A DNA stretch of 64,000 nucleotides from Paracoccus sp. JM45 (GCF_003590715.1 NZ_QQVY01000002.1:240460-304459), one strand, 5' to 3'. Positions 1 to 10,224 are shown, counted from the stretch's first letter. Notes: a model not told the origin generated them from the letters alone. Made by a program: numbers and translations.

Positions 1-1140
1 TCGGTGGCGGTCATCGACCCCCGACCTGCCGATGCCCGCGCCAGCGATACCTTTGACGGGCGGGCCTATGCGCTGGCCGTTTCCTCGCAACGTTTGCTGA
101 AAGCGCTTGGACTGTGGGACGGGCTGGCCGCCGACAGCCAGCCGATCCGGCAGGTCAAGGCATCGCAGGGCCGCGCAGGCGAAGGTGCTGCGCCGTTTTT
201 CCTGCATTTCGACAGCGCCGAGACCGAGGAAGGCCCCGTCGGTCACATGCTGGAGGATCGCTTTCTGTACAAAGCCCTGCTGAACGCAATGCAGGGCAGC
301 GTCACCCATCTGTCCGGTGTGGCGGTCAGCGGCCATCAGGTCGATGCAGCAGGTGTGACGGTGACCCTGTCCGATGGCCGCAAAATGCAGGGGCGGATGC
401 TGGTCGGTGCCGACGGGCGCGGGTCGGGTGTGGCGAAACGGGCGGGTATTGCGCGGCGCGGCTGGGATTATGGCCAGACGGCGCTGGTGGCCGCCATTGA
501 ACATGATCTGCCCCATAACGGCATCGCGCAGCAGTACTTCATGTCCTCCGGCCCGTTGGCAATCCTGCCGCTGACCGGCAATCGCAGCAGCGTCGTCTGG
601 TCCGAAACCCGTGCCAATGCCGAAGCGATCCTGACGCTGGAGGATGATGATTTCCTGTCGGTCCTGCGCCCGCGCTTTGGCGATTTTCTGGGCAATATCA
701 GACTGGCAGGGGCGCGCTTTTCCTATCCACTCAGCCTGTCGTTGGCTGACAGCTATGCCGCGCCGCGTGTGGCATTGGTGGGTGATGCGGCACATGGTGT
801 GCATCCGATTGCCGGTCAGGGGCTGAACCTCGGTCTGCGCGATGTCGCAGCCTTGGCGCAGGTTTTGGTCGAGGCGACGCGCCGCGGCGAGGATATCGGG
901 TCCGAGCTGGTTTTGCAGCGCTATCAGGCGTGGCGGCGTTTTGATGCGACCTCACTGGCGCTTGGCATGGACAGCGTGAACCGGCTGTTTGCGACGGATA
1001 ATCCGGTTATCTCGGCCATAAGGCGCTTGGGGATGGGCGCTGTCACAGCGATGCCCGCCCTGCGGCGCGGATTTATGCGGCAGGCTGCAGGTCTGTCGGT
1101 CGATCCGATGCCGCGTCTTCTGACGGGGCGACCGCTTTAG
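1..1140 (+). CDS. UbiH/COQ6-family FAD-dependent monooxygenase (5' partial)
   Basis: The open frame runs in from the left edge, so the N-terminus with the usual GxGxxG dinucleotide-binding fold is missing. What remains begins near the DGRAYALA segment typical of the UbiH/UbiF/VisC/COQ6 family and carries the second FAD motif GDAAHGVHPIAGQGLNLGLRD around residues 260-280. Members hydroxylate the aromatic ring of ubiquinone precursors at the inner membrane. About 380 residues are visible against a usual 390-410, so only a few tens are lost. The position hydroxylated (UbiH, UbiF or UbiL type) cannot be told from this fragment. The GTG at position 4 is probably internal and not the true start. 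Confidence 0.88.
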   Translation, partial: SVAVIDPRPADARASDTFDGRAYALAVSSQRLLKALGLWDGLAADSQPIRQVKASQGRAGEGAAPFFLHFDSAETEEGPVGHMLEDRFLYKALLNAMQGSVTHLSGVAVSGHQVDAAGVTVTLSDGRKMQGRMLVGADGRGSGVAKRAGIARRGWDYGQTALVAAIEHDLPHNGIAQQYFMSSGPLAILPLTGNRSSVVWSETRANAEAILTLEDDDFLSVLRPRFGDFLGNIRLAGARFSYPLSLSLADSYAAPRVALVGDAAHGVHPIAGQGLNLGLRDVAALAQVLVEATRRGEDIGSELVLQRYQAWRRFDATSLALGMDSVNRLFATDNPVISAIRRLGMGAVTAMPALRRGFMRQAAGLSVDPMPRLLTGRPL

Positions 1141-1197
1141 AACTTTCCCCGCAGCGGCTTTATCTGCATAGGCTGCCATCAATGCGAAGGGGGCAGC

Positions 1198-2115
1198 ATG
1201 ACACAGCATCTGGGCCGGTTTCTGGACGATCTGGACCGTGACATCCGCGCTTCGGCGGATTGGGGCAAGGTTGCCGACTATATTCCGGAACTGGGTGGCA
1301 TCGATCCGGCGCAATTTGGCATCGCCGTCGCTTTGGCGGATGGCCAGCTGTTGACCGCAGGTCAGGCAGGCCAGCCGTTTTCCATCCAGTCGGTCAGCAA
1401 GGTCTTTGCGCTCGCCTGCGTTCTGGGGCGGATCGGGGAACAACTGTGGCTGCGGGTTGGTCGCGAACCCTCTGGCGACCGGTTCGATTCCATCTTGCTG
1501 CTGGAACAGGAAAAGGGCCGTCCGCGCAATCCGTTTATCAACGCCGGTGCGCTGGTGGTGACCGATGAATTGCTGACAGGCCGCAGCCCGAAACAGGCCC
1601 TGTCCGAGGTGATCGGCTTTCTGCGCACCGCCGCAGGGGATGATGACATCCACATCGACAAAGCCGTCGCCGAATCCGAGGCGGCACATGGGCATCGCAA
1701 CGCAGCCCTTGCCCATTACCTGCGCAGCTTCGGCAATTTGCGTAATCCGCCGGATCATGTCACCGGCACCTATTTCCACCAATGCGCGATCGAGATGTCA
1801 TGCATCCAGCTGGCCCGCGCCGGTCGCGTCATTGCCGGACTGGATTGTGCGCCAAATCTGCTGTCGCGTGTGAAACAACGGCGGATCAACGCACTGATGA
1901 TGACTTGCGGCCAATATGACGGGTCAGGTAATTTTGCCTTTCGGGTTGGGCTGCCTGCCAAATCTGGGGTCGGTGGCGGGCTGCTGGTCATTGCACCGGG
2001 GCGCGCCTCTATCGCGATCTGGTCGCCGGGGCTGGATGGCTGGGGCAATTCGCAGGCGGGCACCTTGGCGGCCGAAAAGCTGGCCGAATTTACCGGCTGG
2101 TCGGTCTTCGGCTAA
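1198..2115 (+). CDS. glsA: Glutaminase
   Basis: A 305-residue protein of the serine-dependent beta-lactamase-like glutaminase family, which hydrolyses L-glutamine to glutamate and ammonia. The catalytic SxxK motif is in QSVSKVFAL near residue 65. The family motifs NPFINAGAL, TGTYFHQCAIEM and GLPAKSGVGGG follow in the expected order. Full length for the family. The ATG has an AAGGGGG ribosome-binding site about six bases upstream. It lies 57 bases after the UbiH-like gene on the same strand and its stop is only 6 bases from the convergent stop of the UdgX gene. No signal peptide, so cytoplasmic. Confidence 0.93.
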   Translation: MTQHLGRFLDDLDRDIRASADWGKVADYIPELGGIDPAQFGIAVALADGQLLTAGQAGQPFSIQSVSKVFALACVLGRIGEQLWLRVGREPSGDRFDSILLLEQEKGRPRNPFINAGALVVTDELLTGRSPKQALSEVIGFLRTAAGDDDIHIDKAVAESEAAHGHRNAALAHYLRSFGNLRNPPDHVTGTYFHQCAIEMSCIQLARAGRVIAGLDCAPNLLSRVKQRRINALMMTCGQYDGSGNFAFRVGLPAKSGVGGGLLVIAPGRASIAIWSPGLDGWGNSQAGTLAAEKLAEFTGWSVFG

Positions 2116-2121
2116 AGCAAC

Positions 2122-3546
2122 CTAGGCCGCCAACAGCTGGCCTGCATGGCGCAGGTCCGACAACAGCTCGGCCCGCGCGGTGGCGGCGCGGTCATCAGGC
2201 AGGCGCAGGATCAGGCTGGGGTGCCATGTCACCAGAACCGGCCCGCCATCTGTGGCCGCCTGAACCTTACCACGGCGCGGGGTCAGGGGCGATCTGTCCC
2301 CTGTCAGTGCAAAGGCCGCCGTTGCGCCCAAGGCCACCGTCAGCTTGGGCGCGACAAAGCGACGTTCCAGCCCCAGCCACCAGCTGCAATGTTCGACATG
2401 CGATTTATCGGGCGTCTGGTGCAGCCGCCTTTTGCCCCGCGGCGTAAAGCGGAAGTGTTTGACCGCATTGGTCATCCACGCCTTATCAGGGTCAAGGGCG
2501 GCTTGGGTCATGGTCTGGCGCAGCAACTGCCCTGCAGGCCCGACAAAGGGGCGACCGGCCAGATCCTCTTGATCGCCGGGGGCTTCGCCGACAAACATTA
2601 GACCCGCATCGGGATCACCCTGCCCCCAGACCGTCTGCGTTGCATCATGGCACAATTCACAGCGTGTGCAGCGTGCCGCCTGTTCCTGTGCCTGAGTGAT
2701 GGTTTCCGCAGGCGTATCCTGCGGCTGTTGCCTGATACGTGCTGTCACCTTGGCGGCGAATTGCGGGGCATCGCTGGCCCCCGCATCGCGCATTGCCTGA
2801 ACACGTCGCGGCGCATCGGCCAGCATATGCGGGATCAGATGTGTTTCGGGCAGGTTCTTCCAGTATTTCATCGGCATTTCGGACCGCATCGCATTCGTCT
2901 TGATACGGGCCGGATTGAAAATATTGGCAAAATAGGTCTGCCACAAACCGTGGCTGGCATCCGCCGGCAGGTCGGGACGGGGTGCAGGTGGATCAAAGGC
3001 GATCCGGTCGCCGGTAAAGCGGGCAATCCCTTCCGGCGTGGCAATCAGCCAGTCCATATCGGCAAACCGCTTGGCGAAGAAGGGCGTGCCCGCTTGCAGG
3101 ATCAGATGTTCCGGTTCGAACCATGCGCCGAAGCTGCGGCGGTTGCCCGTTGATGGCAATTCGTGAAAGCGGACAAAGGCGTGCATTTTGTGGATGTCAC
3201 GGCGCACCGATTTGGCCAGACGGTTCAGGCGGTCCATCAGCGGATCGGCAGGGTTGCCCAGAAACGCACGGTCGGTTTGTGCGCGCCACAGGGCGGTATA
3301 AATCAGCGCCCAGCGTTCCGGATCGGAATGGCTGCTGACAGTTCTGGCCAACTGCAGAAAATCCTTGGTGGCGGTGACGGGCGCATCATTTGGCTGCGCC
3401 ATCGGATCACTGCCGAACAGATCGGCGGGGGTGTCAGGATCGGCCCATGTAATCCGATCAGGCGTAACACCTGCACCGACCAGCTGTCGGGCGGCATCAC
3501 GCCAGCCCTCAAAGCGATCAAATCGGGGCAGGTCAATGCGGATCAT
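2122..3546 (-). CDS. UdgX-type uracil-DNA glycosylase with N-terminal DUF4130 domain
   Basis: A 474-residue two-domain protein. Residues 1 to about 280 look like the DUF4130 domain that accompanies this subfamily. The C-terminal ~186 residues are a family-4-like uracil-DNA glycosylase: iron-sulfur cysteines start at C293/C296, the active-site segment GEAPGDQED is near residue 320, and the HPS motif is near 442. The loop RGKRRLHQTP places His376 in the position of the UdgX KRRIH loop, whose histidine forms a covalent bond to the DNA after uracil removal. That chemistry is known for mycobacterial UdgX and inferred here. Its start overlaps the stop of the upstream radical SAM gene by one base (TGATG), so the two are translationally coupled. 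Confidence 0.9.
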   Translation of the reverse strand: MIRIDLPRFDRFEGWRDAARQLVGAGVTPDRITWADPDTPADLFGSDPMAQPNDAPVTATKDFLQLARTVSSHSDPERWALIYTALWRAQTDRAFLGNPADPLMDRLNRLAKSVRRDIHKMHAFVRFHELPSTGNRRSFGAWFEPEHLILQAGTPFFAKRFADMDWLIATPEGIARFTGDRIAFDPPAPRPDLPADASHGLWQTYFANIFNPARIKTNAMRSEMPMKYWKNLPETHLIPHMLADAPRRVQAMRDAGASDAPQFAAKVTARIRQQPQDTPAETITQAQEQAARCTRCELCHDATQTVWGQGDPDAGLMFVGEAPGDQEDLAGRPFVGPAGQLLRQTMTQAALDPDKAWMTNAVKHFRFTPRGKRRLHQTPDKSHVEHCSWWLGLERRFVAPKLTVALGATAAFALTGDRSPLTPRRGKVQAATDGGPVLVTWHPSLILRLPDDRAATARAELLSDLRHAGQLLAA

Positions 3547-4778
3547 CAGAACAGGGACAGCTGTTCTGGCGCGGGGGCAAAGCGGGCGCGCAAACCGTCG
3601 CTGTCGGTCAGGGCGCCGGGGTGCCAGTCGGGCAGCGTTACAAAAGACCGCGCTTTGGACATGATCGCCCCCATCCGCAACAGATCGGCATAGCGCACCG
3701 CACCGCTGCGCCGTGCCGCAAGAATACGCCCCACTGTCTTGGTGCCAAAGCCCGGCACCCGCAGCAGCATTTCACGTGAAGCATTGCGCACATCGACCGG
3801 AAACTGTGCGCGATTGGCCAAAGCCCATGCCAGTTTGGGGTCAATCGCAAGGTCAAGATTGCCCGACGGATGGGCCGCACCAATCTCCTCGGCGTCGAAA
3901 CCGTAAAAGCGCATCAGCCAATCGGCCTGATACAACCGGTGTTCGCGGATCAATGGCGGCTTGATCAGCGGCAGCGCGGCAGAGGCATCTGGGATGGGAC
4001 TGAAGGCAGAATAATAAACCCGCTTCAGATGATACCCCGAATAGAGGTTCGATGACGTTTTCAGGATATCGCGATCTGTCGCGGCATCCGCCCCGACAAT
4101 CATCTGCGTAGATTGCCCCGCTGGCGCAAAACGTGGCGGACGCTTGCCGGTATGGCTGCGATCCTTGGCAGCCTCGCGGCCCAAGCGCACATCCGCCATG
4201 GTGGCACGGATGGTTTCGGGGCGCTTTTCAGGGGCCAGCTGACGGAGGCTGGCGTCTTGTGGCAATTCGATATTCACCGACAGGCGATCGGCATAAAGCC
4301 CGGCCTCGGCCACCAGTTCGGGGGCAGCATCGGGAATGGTCTTCAGGTGGATATAGCCTTTAAAGCCGTGATCGACCCGCAGCATCTTGGCGATCTGCAC
4401 CATATCACCCATCGTCTGGTCAGGGCTGCGGATGATGCCCGATGACAGGAACAGACCTTCAATCATGTTGCGGCGATAGAATTCCAGCGTCAGCTTCACA
4501 ACCTCTTCAGGGCTGAAGCGGGCGCGTTCAACATTGCTGCTGACGCGGTTGATGCAATAGGCGCAATCATAGATGCAGAAGTTCGTCATCAGGATCTTCA
4601 GCAGGCTGATGCAGCGACCGTCCGGCGTATAGGCGTGACAGATGCCCGTCCCGCCCGCCGATCCGATGCCGCCGGATTGCGAATCGCGCCGCGTTGTTCC
4701 GCTAGACGCACAGGATGCGTCGTATTTCGCAGCGTCCGACAGGATCGCCAATTTCTGATCAAGAGTTCTTTGTGCCAT
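3546..4778 (-). CDS. Radical SAM putative DNA modification/repair protein
   Basis: A 410-residue radical SAM protein with the iron-sulfur motif C68-IYD-C72-AY-C75. A helix-hairpin-helix-like segment, LRVPGFGTKTVG, sits near residues 339-350 and suggests DNA binding. This is the family annotated as putative DNA modification/repair radical SAM protein, habitually encoded next to UdgX. The reaction is not known. First gene of a two-gene operon with the UdgX gene, with a one-base overlap. The ATG lies in a 151-base gap shared with the divergent lolA-like gene, and no strong ribosome-binding site is visible. Confidence 0.9.
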   Translation of the reverse strand: MAQRTLDQKLAILSDAAKYDASCASSGTTRRDSQSGGIGSAGGTGICHAYTPDGRCISLLKILMTNFCIYDCAYCINRVSSNVERARFSPEEVVKLTLEFYRRNMIEGLFLSSGIIRSPDQTMGDMVQIAKMLRVDHGFKGYIHLKTIPDAAPELVAEAGLYADRLSVNIELPQDASLRQLAPEKRPETIRATMADVRLGREAAKDRSHTGKRPPRFAPAGQSTQMIVGADAATDRDILKTSSNLYSGYHLKRVYYSAFSPIPDASAALPLIKPPLIREHRLYQADWLMRFYGFDAEEIGAAHPSGNLDLAIDPKLAWALANRAQFPVDVRNASREMLLRVPGFGTKTVGRILAARRSGAVRYADLLRMGAIMSKARSFVTLPDWHPGALTDSDGLRARFAPAPEQLSLF

Positions 4779-4839
4779 GAAGGCAATATATGTTCATGCT
4801 CCGTTCCGATCAAGCGACGTTGAGTGAAACAAACTGCGT

Positions 4840-4865
4840 GGAACTGTCACGCCTTTGCGATTGTT
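4840..4865 (+). promoter_or_regulatory. Possible EcfG-type promoter upstream of lolA
   Basis: GGAAC at 4840-4844 and GTT at 4863-4865 are separated by 18 bases, the same spacing as in the better candidate in front of nepR. The -10 side reads TTGTT rather than CGGTT, so the match is weaker. It lies 65 bases before the lolA-like start. Treat as a candidate only. Confidence 0.25.
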
Positions 4866-4929
4866 CAGTGGCACTGCCATCGTTCAGACGTGATGTGCAT
4901 CGCAACCGCGAAAGGATAAGATCGGCGTT

Positions 4930-5520
4930 ATGAACATTCGCTCACTCGCACTTGCGCCCGCCCTCATCATCGGACTTGCCTTTCCGGCAATGGCCGAGCG
5001 TATCTCGCTGTCCGAGATTTCGCGTTACCTTAACAGCCTGACGACGCTGACGTCGGAATTTACGCAGGTGAACCCTGACGGTACCGTGTCCACGGGCACC
5101 GTCTATATCCAGCGCCCCGGTCGTGTGCGTTTCGAATATGACAACGACTCGACACTGGTTCTGGCATCGGGTGGCAATGTCGCCATCTTTGACAGCAAGT
5201 CGAACGGTGGCCCCCAGCAATATCCGCTGTCGCAGACACCCCTGTCAATTATTCTGGACGCAAACGTCAATCTAGGCCGCGCCAATATGGTCACCGGCCA
5301 CAGCGAACAGAACAACGCGACGGTAGTAACCGCCCAAGACCCCGAGCGTCCGCAAAACGGCAATATCCAGATGGTCTTCTCGAACCCGACCGAATTGCGC
5401 CAGTGGATTGTAACCGATGACAGCGGGCAGAAAACCACTGTAATCCTGGGTGAAATGTCGAAAGGCGGATCCATTCCCGCCTCGCGCTTCTCGATCCGGT
5501 CCGAGCTGAACCGCCGTTGA
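4930..5520 (+). CDS. lolA: LolA-family outer-membrane lipoprotein carrier
   Basis: A 196-residue protein with a signal peptide (hydrophobic stretch about residues 6-20, cleavage likely after AMA). The mature part has the LolA-like pattern SRYLNSLTTLTSEFTQ, then GTVYIQRPGRVRFEYD. LolA shuttles lipoproteins through the periplasm from LolCDE to LolB. Length agrees with the family. It is followed by a strong hairpin, so it is probably monocistronic. Other LolA-fold periplasmic proteins are a possible alternative. Confidence 0.85.
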   Translation: MNIRSLALAPALIIGLAFPAMAERISLSEISRYLNSLTTLTSEFTQVNPDGTVSTGTVYIQRPGRVRFEYDNDSTLVLASGGNVAIFDSKSNGGPQQYPLSQTPLSIILDANVNLGRANMVTGHSEQNNATVVTAQDPERPQNGNIQMVFSNPTELRQWIVTDDSGQKTTVILGEMSKGGSIPASRFSIRSELNRR

Positions 5521-5530
5521 TCTGATATAC

Positions 5531-5564
5531 CGCCGTGGCCATAGGGCATTCTATGGTCACGGCG
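5531..5564 (+). terminator. Stem-loop after lolA
   Basis: Fourteen-base arms (5531-5544 and 5551-5564) pair with one G-T wobble around a six-base loop, 10 bases after the lolA stop. There is no T-run after the stem, so it is either a factor-dependent terminator or a 3'-end stabiliser. Confidence 0.55.
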
Positions 5565-5680
5565 ACCGATGCGACGTTGCGGGCCTTTAACAGCCTTCCA
5601 CCCTGTTGTTTGACGTTGCAAGACTGCCTGCCTAGGGTCGACCCGATGCCGCAAAAGTCGGCCAGATCAGGAAATCCATA

Positions 5681-6349
5681 ATGCCCCTTCCGCCACATGA
5701 CCACGCCATTGCCGTGCGCTATCAGCAGGCATCTGCCGAAATTCGGGCGCTACAGCGGCAATGCTATACTCTGGCAACACTGCGTCTGCGCGACGCGGTT
5801 GCAAAAGCAGGCGGTGGACAAGGGTTGGCGGTCCTTAGCGATATCGACGAGACTATTCTGGACAATAGCGCGGTTATGGCACTGGCCATGCATCAGGACG
5901 GCATGTTCGAAAGTGCTGAAACATGGAAGTTGTGGGAACGCGAAGGCAATCCCCACCTGCTGCCCGGTGCCGCAGAATTTTTCGCGTTGGCAAATGAATT
6001 GGGCGTTACAATCTTCTATGTCTCGGACCGGTTTCAGGAAAACAAACTGGCCACCATTGCGACCTTATCGCAGCTTGGTTTACCACAGGTCCATGCCGGT
6101 CACGTCCTGCTGTTCGGCCCACCCAAGGCCGAACGCCGCGCCGCAGTCGAACGCAATCACAGGATCATCCTGCAACTTGGCGACACACTTCACGATTTCC
6201 ACGAAGCATTTGCCGGCGCCGAACTTGTTGACCAGCACCGTTTGACTGATGATCACAGCGACCGTTTCGGTCAAGACTGGATCGTCTTCCCGAATGCGGC
6301 ACATGGAACGTGGATGAAGGCAGAGTTGAAACCGTGGCAGCGGCCCTGA
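5681..6349 (+). CDS. HAD acid phosphatase, class C / e(P4)-like, without export signal
   Basis: A 222-residue HAD-superfamily phosphatase. Motif I is LSDIDETILDNS near residue 50 (nucleophile and general-acid aspartates). YVSDRFQENK is motif II-like and LGDTLHDF near residue 165 is motif IV-like. The pattern matches class C acid phosphatases / lipoprotein e(P4) nucleotidases, which dephosphorylate nucleotides or other small phosphate esters. Those relatives are normally exported. This one starts MPLPPHDHAIAVRYQQ with no hydrophobic signal or lipobox, and no in-frame upstream extension supplies one. An AGGA precedes the ATG at a normal distance. Substrate unknown. Confidence 0.75.
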   Translation: MPLPPHDHAIAVRYQQASAEIRALQRQCYTLATLRLRDAVAKAGGGQGLAVLSDIDETILDNSAVMALAMHQDGMFESAETWKLWEREGNPHLLPGAAEFFALANELGVTIFYVSDRFQENKLATIATLSQLGLPQVHAGHVLLFGPPKAERRAAVERNHRIILQLGDTLHDFHEAFAGAELVDQHRLTDDHSDRFGQDWIVFPNAAHGTWMKAELKPWQRP

Positions 6350-6427
6350 AGAATACGGGACGCATTTTGACGGTATCAAGGAGGTCGGAACTGATCGACC
6401 GCATTCTGGACAATACGTGCGGGCAAA

Positions 6428-6460
6428 TGGCTTAAAGTGCCTATCCTGCACTTTAAGCCA
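6428..6460. terminator. Bidirectional terminator at the edge of the glycan cluster
   Basis: A perfect 13-bp stem (6428-6440 with 6448-6460) and seven-base loop lie between the convergent ends of the HAD phosphatase (+) and the last glycosyltransferase (-). AT-rich sequence flanks both sides. It marks the right-to-left end of the glycan cluster. Confidence 0.75.
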
Positions 6461-6468
6461 TAAAGGAA

Positions 6469-7701
6469 TTACCCTTTAACTTTTTGAACAAGTTTGTTCA
6501 GCAGGGAATTCGCCTGTTTCTCTTGCGAGGACGGATGGTTCTGTTCGACAAAACCACGCTCCGAAGCAGCGACCATCATATCTTCCAGTTTATCAATTCG
6601 CTTTTTGATAACGATCAAAGCAAAATAGATATCCTCAAGATCAACCCGATCAGGATGTGGTTTTACATCCTCACCTTTTGGAGGGGACGTTTTCTTGTGC
6701 TTTCCGCCATGGGCAAACTTTTTGAACTGCGCCAGGTCGTTTGCTTTGGCAGCCGCAATCATTTTGTAGGTACGGCCATCTTTTGAAAAGGCCAGACCGG
6801 TTATATCCTCGGATGAATACTGTGAAATGATTGCATGAATTTCATTGAACAGCAGATGCAGATCATCTTCAGCCGCTTTTTCACTGATCCAGGCATTTTG
6901 CTTGGCCACCCATTCGATCAGCAGGGGAAGATAGGATTCCTGTTCATGTTTGACCAGCCATTGCCTGATGTTGTCATGATGCTTGAACAGTTTGAACAGG
7001 CTTGGACCGACATTGGACATGGTTTGTCCGGGACGGGCCATCCGGTGATAACACAGCACCTCGGGCAGCAGTACGACTTTTTGTGCTGACAGGACGCTTG
7101 CCCAGTGAAACGGATTGTCTTCAAAGAAATAGTCACCGACCGGAAAGCGGATCTCATTGCGTTGAATCATCTCGCGGCGATAGATCTTCCGCCATGGAAC
7201 AGGCGAGAATTCGATCATGCGTTTTCTGGACTCTGGATCCAGCGAGATCGGCGTGATCGTCTCGATCTGTTCCCAATGCTTTTTGTCATCCGATTCAACG
7301 CGTTCACCAGTCACCGCATTCTGCAGCATGAACTGGCATATCGCCAGATCCGCATCATGTTTGACAGCTGCACGATACATCTTACCGAACATTTCGGAAT
7401 CATAGACATCGTCGCCATCTGCGAAGCCGATGTAGTCCCCCGTCGCGACCTCAAGCCCTGCGTTGGCAGCGGATGCCACGCCGCCGATAGTATTTTCCTT
7501 GAACAGGATCGGTTTCACGCGATTGTCCAAATCGGCATAGCTTCTAATGATTTCTACGGTTTGGTCGGTCGATCCATCATCCACAACAATGACTTCAATC
7601 TCTCCGATCGATTGGGCCAGAATTGAATCAATCGCCTCCGAGATATAGTCCTGAACGTTATAGGAGGTCACAATTATCGAAAGCTTCGGATTCGTCGTCA
7701 T
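6469..7701 (-). CDS. Family 2 glycosyltransferase (copy A of duplicated module, second gene)
   Basis: A 410-residue protein with an N-terminal GT-A fold: LSIIVTSYNVQDYI, VVDDGSTDQT and FADGDDVYD (the DxD nucleotide-sugar/metal site near residue 97). The middle has PWRKIYRREMI and a GDYFFEDNPFHWA block, and the C-terminus is charged and helical, likely coiled coil (LEDIYFALIVIKKRIDKLED). It would transfer a sugar to a cell-surface glycan; donor and acceptor unknown. Two bases separate it from the upstream glycosyltransferase. It shares its middle motifs with the gene at 14085-15221. Confidence 0.85.
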   Translation of the reverse strand: MTTNPKLSIIVTSYNVQDYISEAIDSILAQSIGEIEVIVVDDGSTDQTVEIIRSYADLDNRVKPILFKENTIGGVASAANAGLEVATGDYIGFADGDDVYDSEMFGKMYRAAVKHDADLAICQFMLQNAVTGERVESDDKKHWEQIETITPISLDPESRKRMIEFSPVPWRKIYRREMIQRNEIRFPVGDYFFEDNPFHWASVLSAQKVVLLPEVLCYHRMARPGQTMSNVGPSLFKLFKHHDNIRQWLVKHEQESYLPLLIEWVAKQNAWISEKAAEDDLHLLFNEIHAIISQYSSEDITGLAFSKDGRTYKMIAAAKANDLAQFKKFAHGGKHKKTSPPKGEDVKPHPDRVDLEDIYFALIVIKKRIDKLEDMMVAASERGFVEQNHPSSQEKQANSLLNKLVQKVKG

Positions 7702-7703
7702 GT

Positions 7704-8684
7704 TCAGCCCCTGTAAAAATGGTCTTTGATCTTGTTTCCAAGACCTGGTGCGCGGCGGGACTGGATTAGAACGAAATCCTCAAGATCTATCCGTGACAGA
7801 AGTTGTGTGGTCAATTCGTCGAAACGGCGATGCATTTTCTTATCCACGCGGCTTTTCGACCACGACAATAGCCGCATCGCGAATTCCCAGTAGATATGGC
7901 AATAGCGCCGCCGCATATGCGGGAAATTAATCAGAAAGTCATATACCTGATTAAGTGCGGAAAAGACTTCCAACCGTGTTTCATTGCGATGGTTTGTAAT
8001 ATTTCCACCGGATGATTTCACAATATGCGAACAGATAACATCGCGTGAAATGATAATTTCTTTGGCCATTAGCAAAGTGGTCCAATGGCCCAGAATATCA
8101 TTATTAACCTTTGTGCTACCGAACATAATCTCGGAGGCTTTATAGGTTGCCGTGCGGACAATTTTATTCCACGGATAATTGGTAATCAAAAGCAGCAGTG
8201 AATTACCCTCTAAGGTAAACGTGCTGCTTTCGTTTTTACCTAAAGACTTATTAAAAATCCTGATGTCTTCTTTATTCATTTCCGAACCAAGGTCCGGCGT
8301 ATCCCGTTCGTAAATATAGGAACAAATAGCGACATCGGCCTTTTCGTTGGCTTCCAGCTTATCCAATGCCGAACGGATAGCTGCGGGATGTGGCCGGTCA
8401 TCGACATCGAAGAAGATCGTGTATTTCCCCGTCACCTTTTCCCAACCGCAATTCCTGCAATGTCCGGCTCCAGCGTTCTTCGGTAACTTTATTAGCACAT
8501 CGTTCGATTTAAAATCGAGAATACGTTCAAGAATATTGACTGTATCATCCGTAGAACAATCGTCGACAAAGACAAATTGAACGCCAAGTGGAAGAAGTTC
8601 TGCAAATTCCTGGTGCAAATTCTCGACATATTCAGCACCGTTAAAAACGGGAATTACGATACTTAGAAGGGATGTGTTCATCAC
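7704..8684 (-). CDS. Family 2 glycosyltransferase (copy A of duplicated module, first gene), AT-rich
   Basis: A 326-residue GT-A glycosyltransferase: LSIVIPVFNGAEYV, FVDDCSTDDT, GAGHCRNCGWE and the FFDVDDRPH metal-binding motif. The middle has YPWNKIVRTA, shared with the protein at 15223-16200. Base composition is unusual: the 60-base line starting at 8221 is 18/60 GC, against roughly 60% in most of the window. That suggests recent acquisition. It sits between glf and another glycosyltransferase in an operon-like run. Confidence 0.85.
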   Translation of the reverse strand: MMNTSLLSIVIPVFNGAEYVENLHQEFAELLPLGVQFVFVDDCSTDDTVNILERILDFKSNDVLIKLPKNAGAGHCRNCGWEKVTGKYTIFFDVDDRPHPAAIRSALDKLEANEKADVAICSYIYERDTPDLGSEMNKEDIRIFNKSLGKNESSTFTLEGNSLLLLITNYPWNKIVRTATYKASEIMFGSTKVNNDILGHWTTLLMAKEIIISRDVICSHIVKSSGGNITNHRNETRLEVFSALNQVYDFLINFPHMRRRYCHIYWEFAMRLLSWSKSRVDKKMHRRFDELTTQLLSRIDLEDFVLIQSRRAPGLGNKIKDHFYRG

Positions 8685-8723
8685 AAGGCTTTCGTTCGTA
8701 TAGCGCTTACAGGGGGAAGAACT

Positions 8724-9854
<1,131 letters not shown>

Positions 9855-10224
9855 TTATTCACGTCTAGCTGTCATTTTTTTACCTATTGAAGCAAGGCCT
9901 AATCAAAATTTAGCTGATTTTTTAGGCGAATGGCGATAGCCCGCCGGAACGCAAAGCGCAATTCCATTCCATATAGGCGATTATATGGCCAAGTCGTAGA
10001 AACGTCATATGCATATAGTAAATACATATCGCGAAACACTTGAATCTTGTGCCTGCTATGCGGTTCAGGCTGAACTGATATGACCTGAATCCCAAATGCT
10101 ATTAACAGCATTATGTTCAGTGCAATTCGTGATCACCGTATTCGCAGAAATGTATTTTTGATGAATGCGGAATGTCTGTGAACGCGATTCACGACAAAGC
10201 CATCCTAGTTTTGATCACTAGCTG

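Noticed and set aside
3768-3783. parS-like CATTTCACGTGAAGCA in the radical SAM gene
   Set aside because: Three mismatches including both first bases, more than 25 kb from parAB, and explained by the coding of SRE. A similar four-mismatch site at about 38905 in phyR was rejected for the same reason.
9899-10111. Open frame on the minus strand between glf and the sulfotransferase
   Set aside because: Seventy codons without a ribosome-binding site or recognisable domain in AT-rich intergenic DNA. Likely chance.
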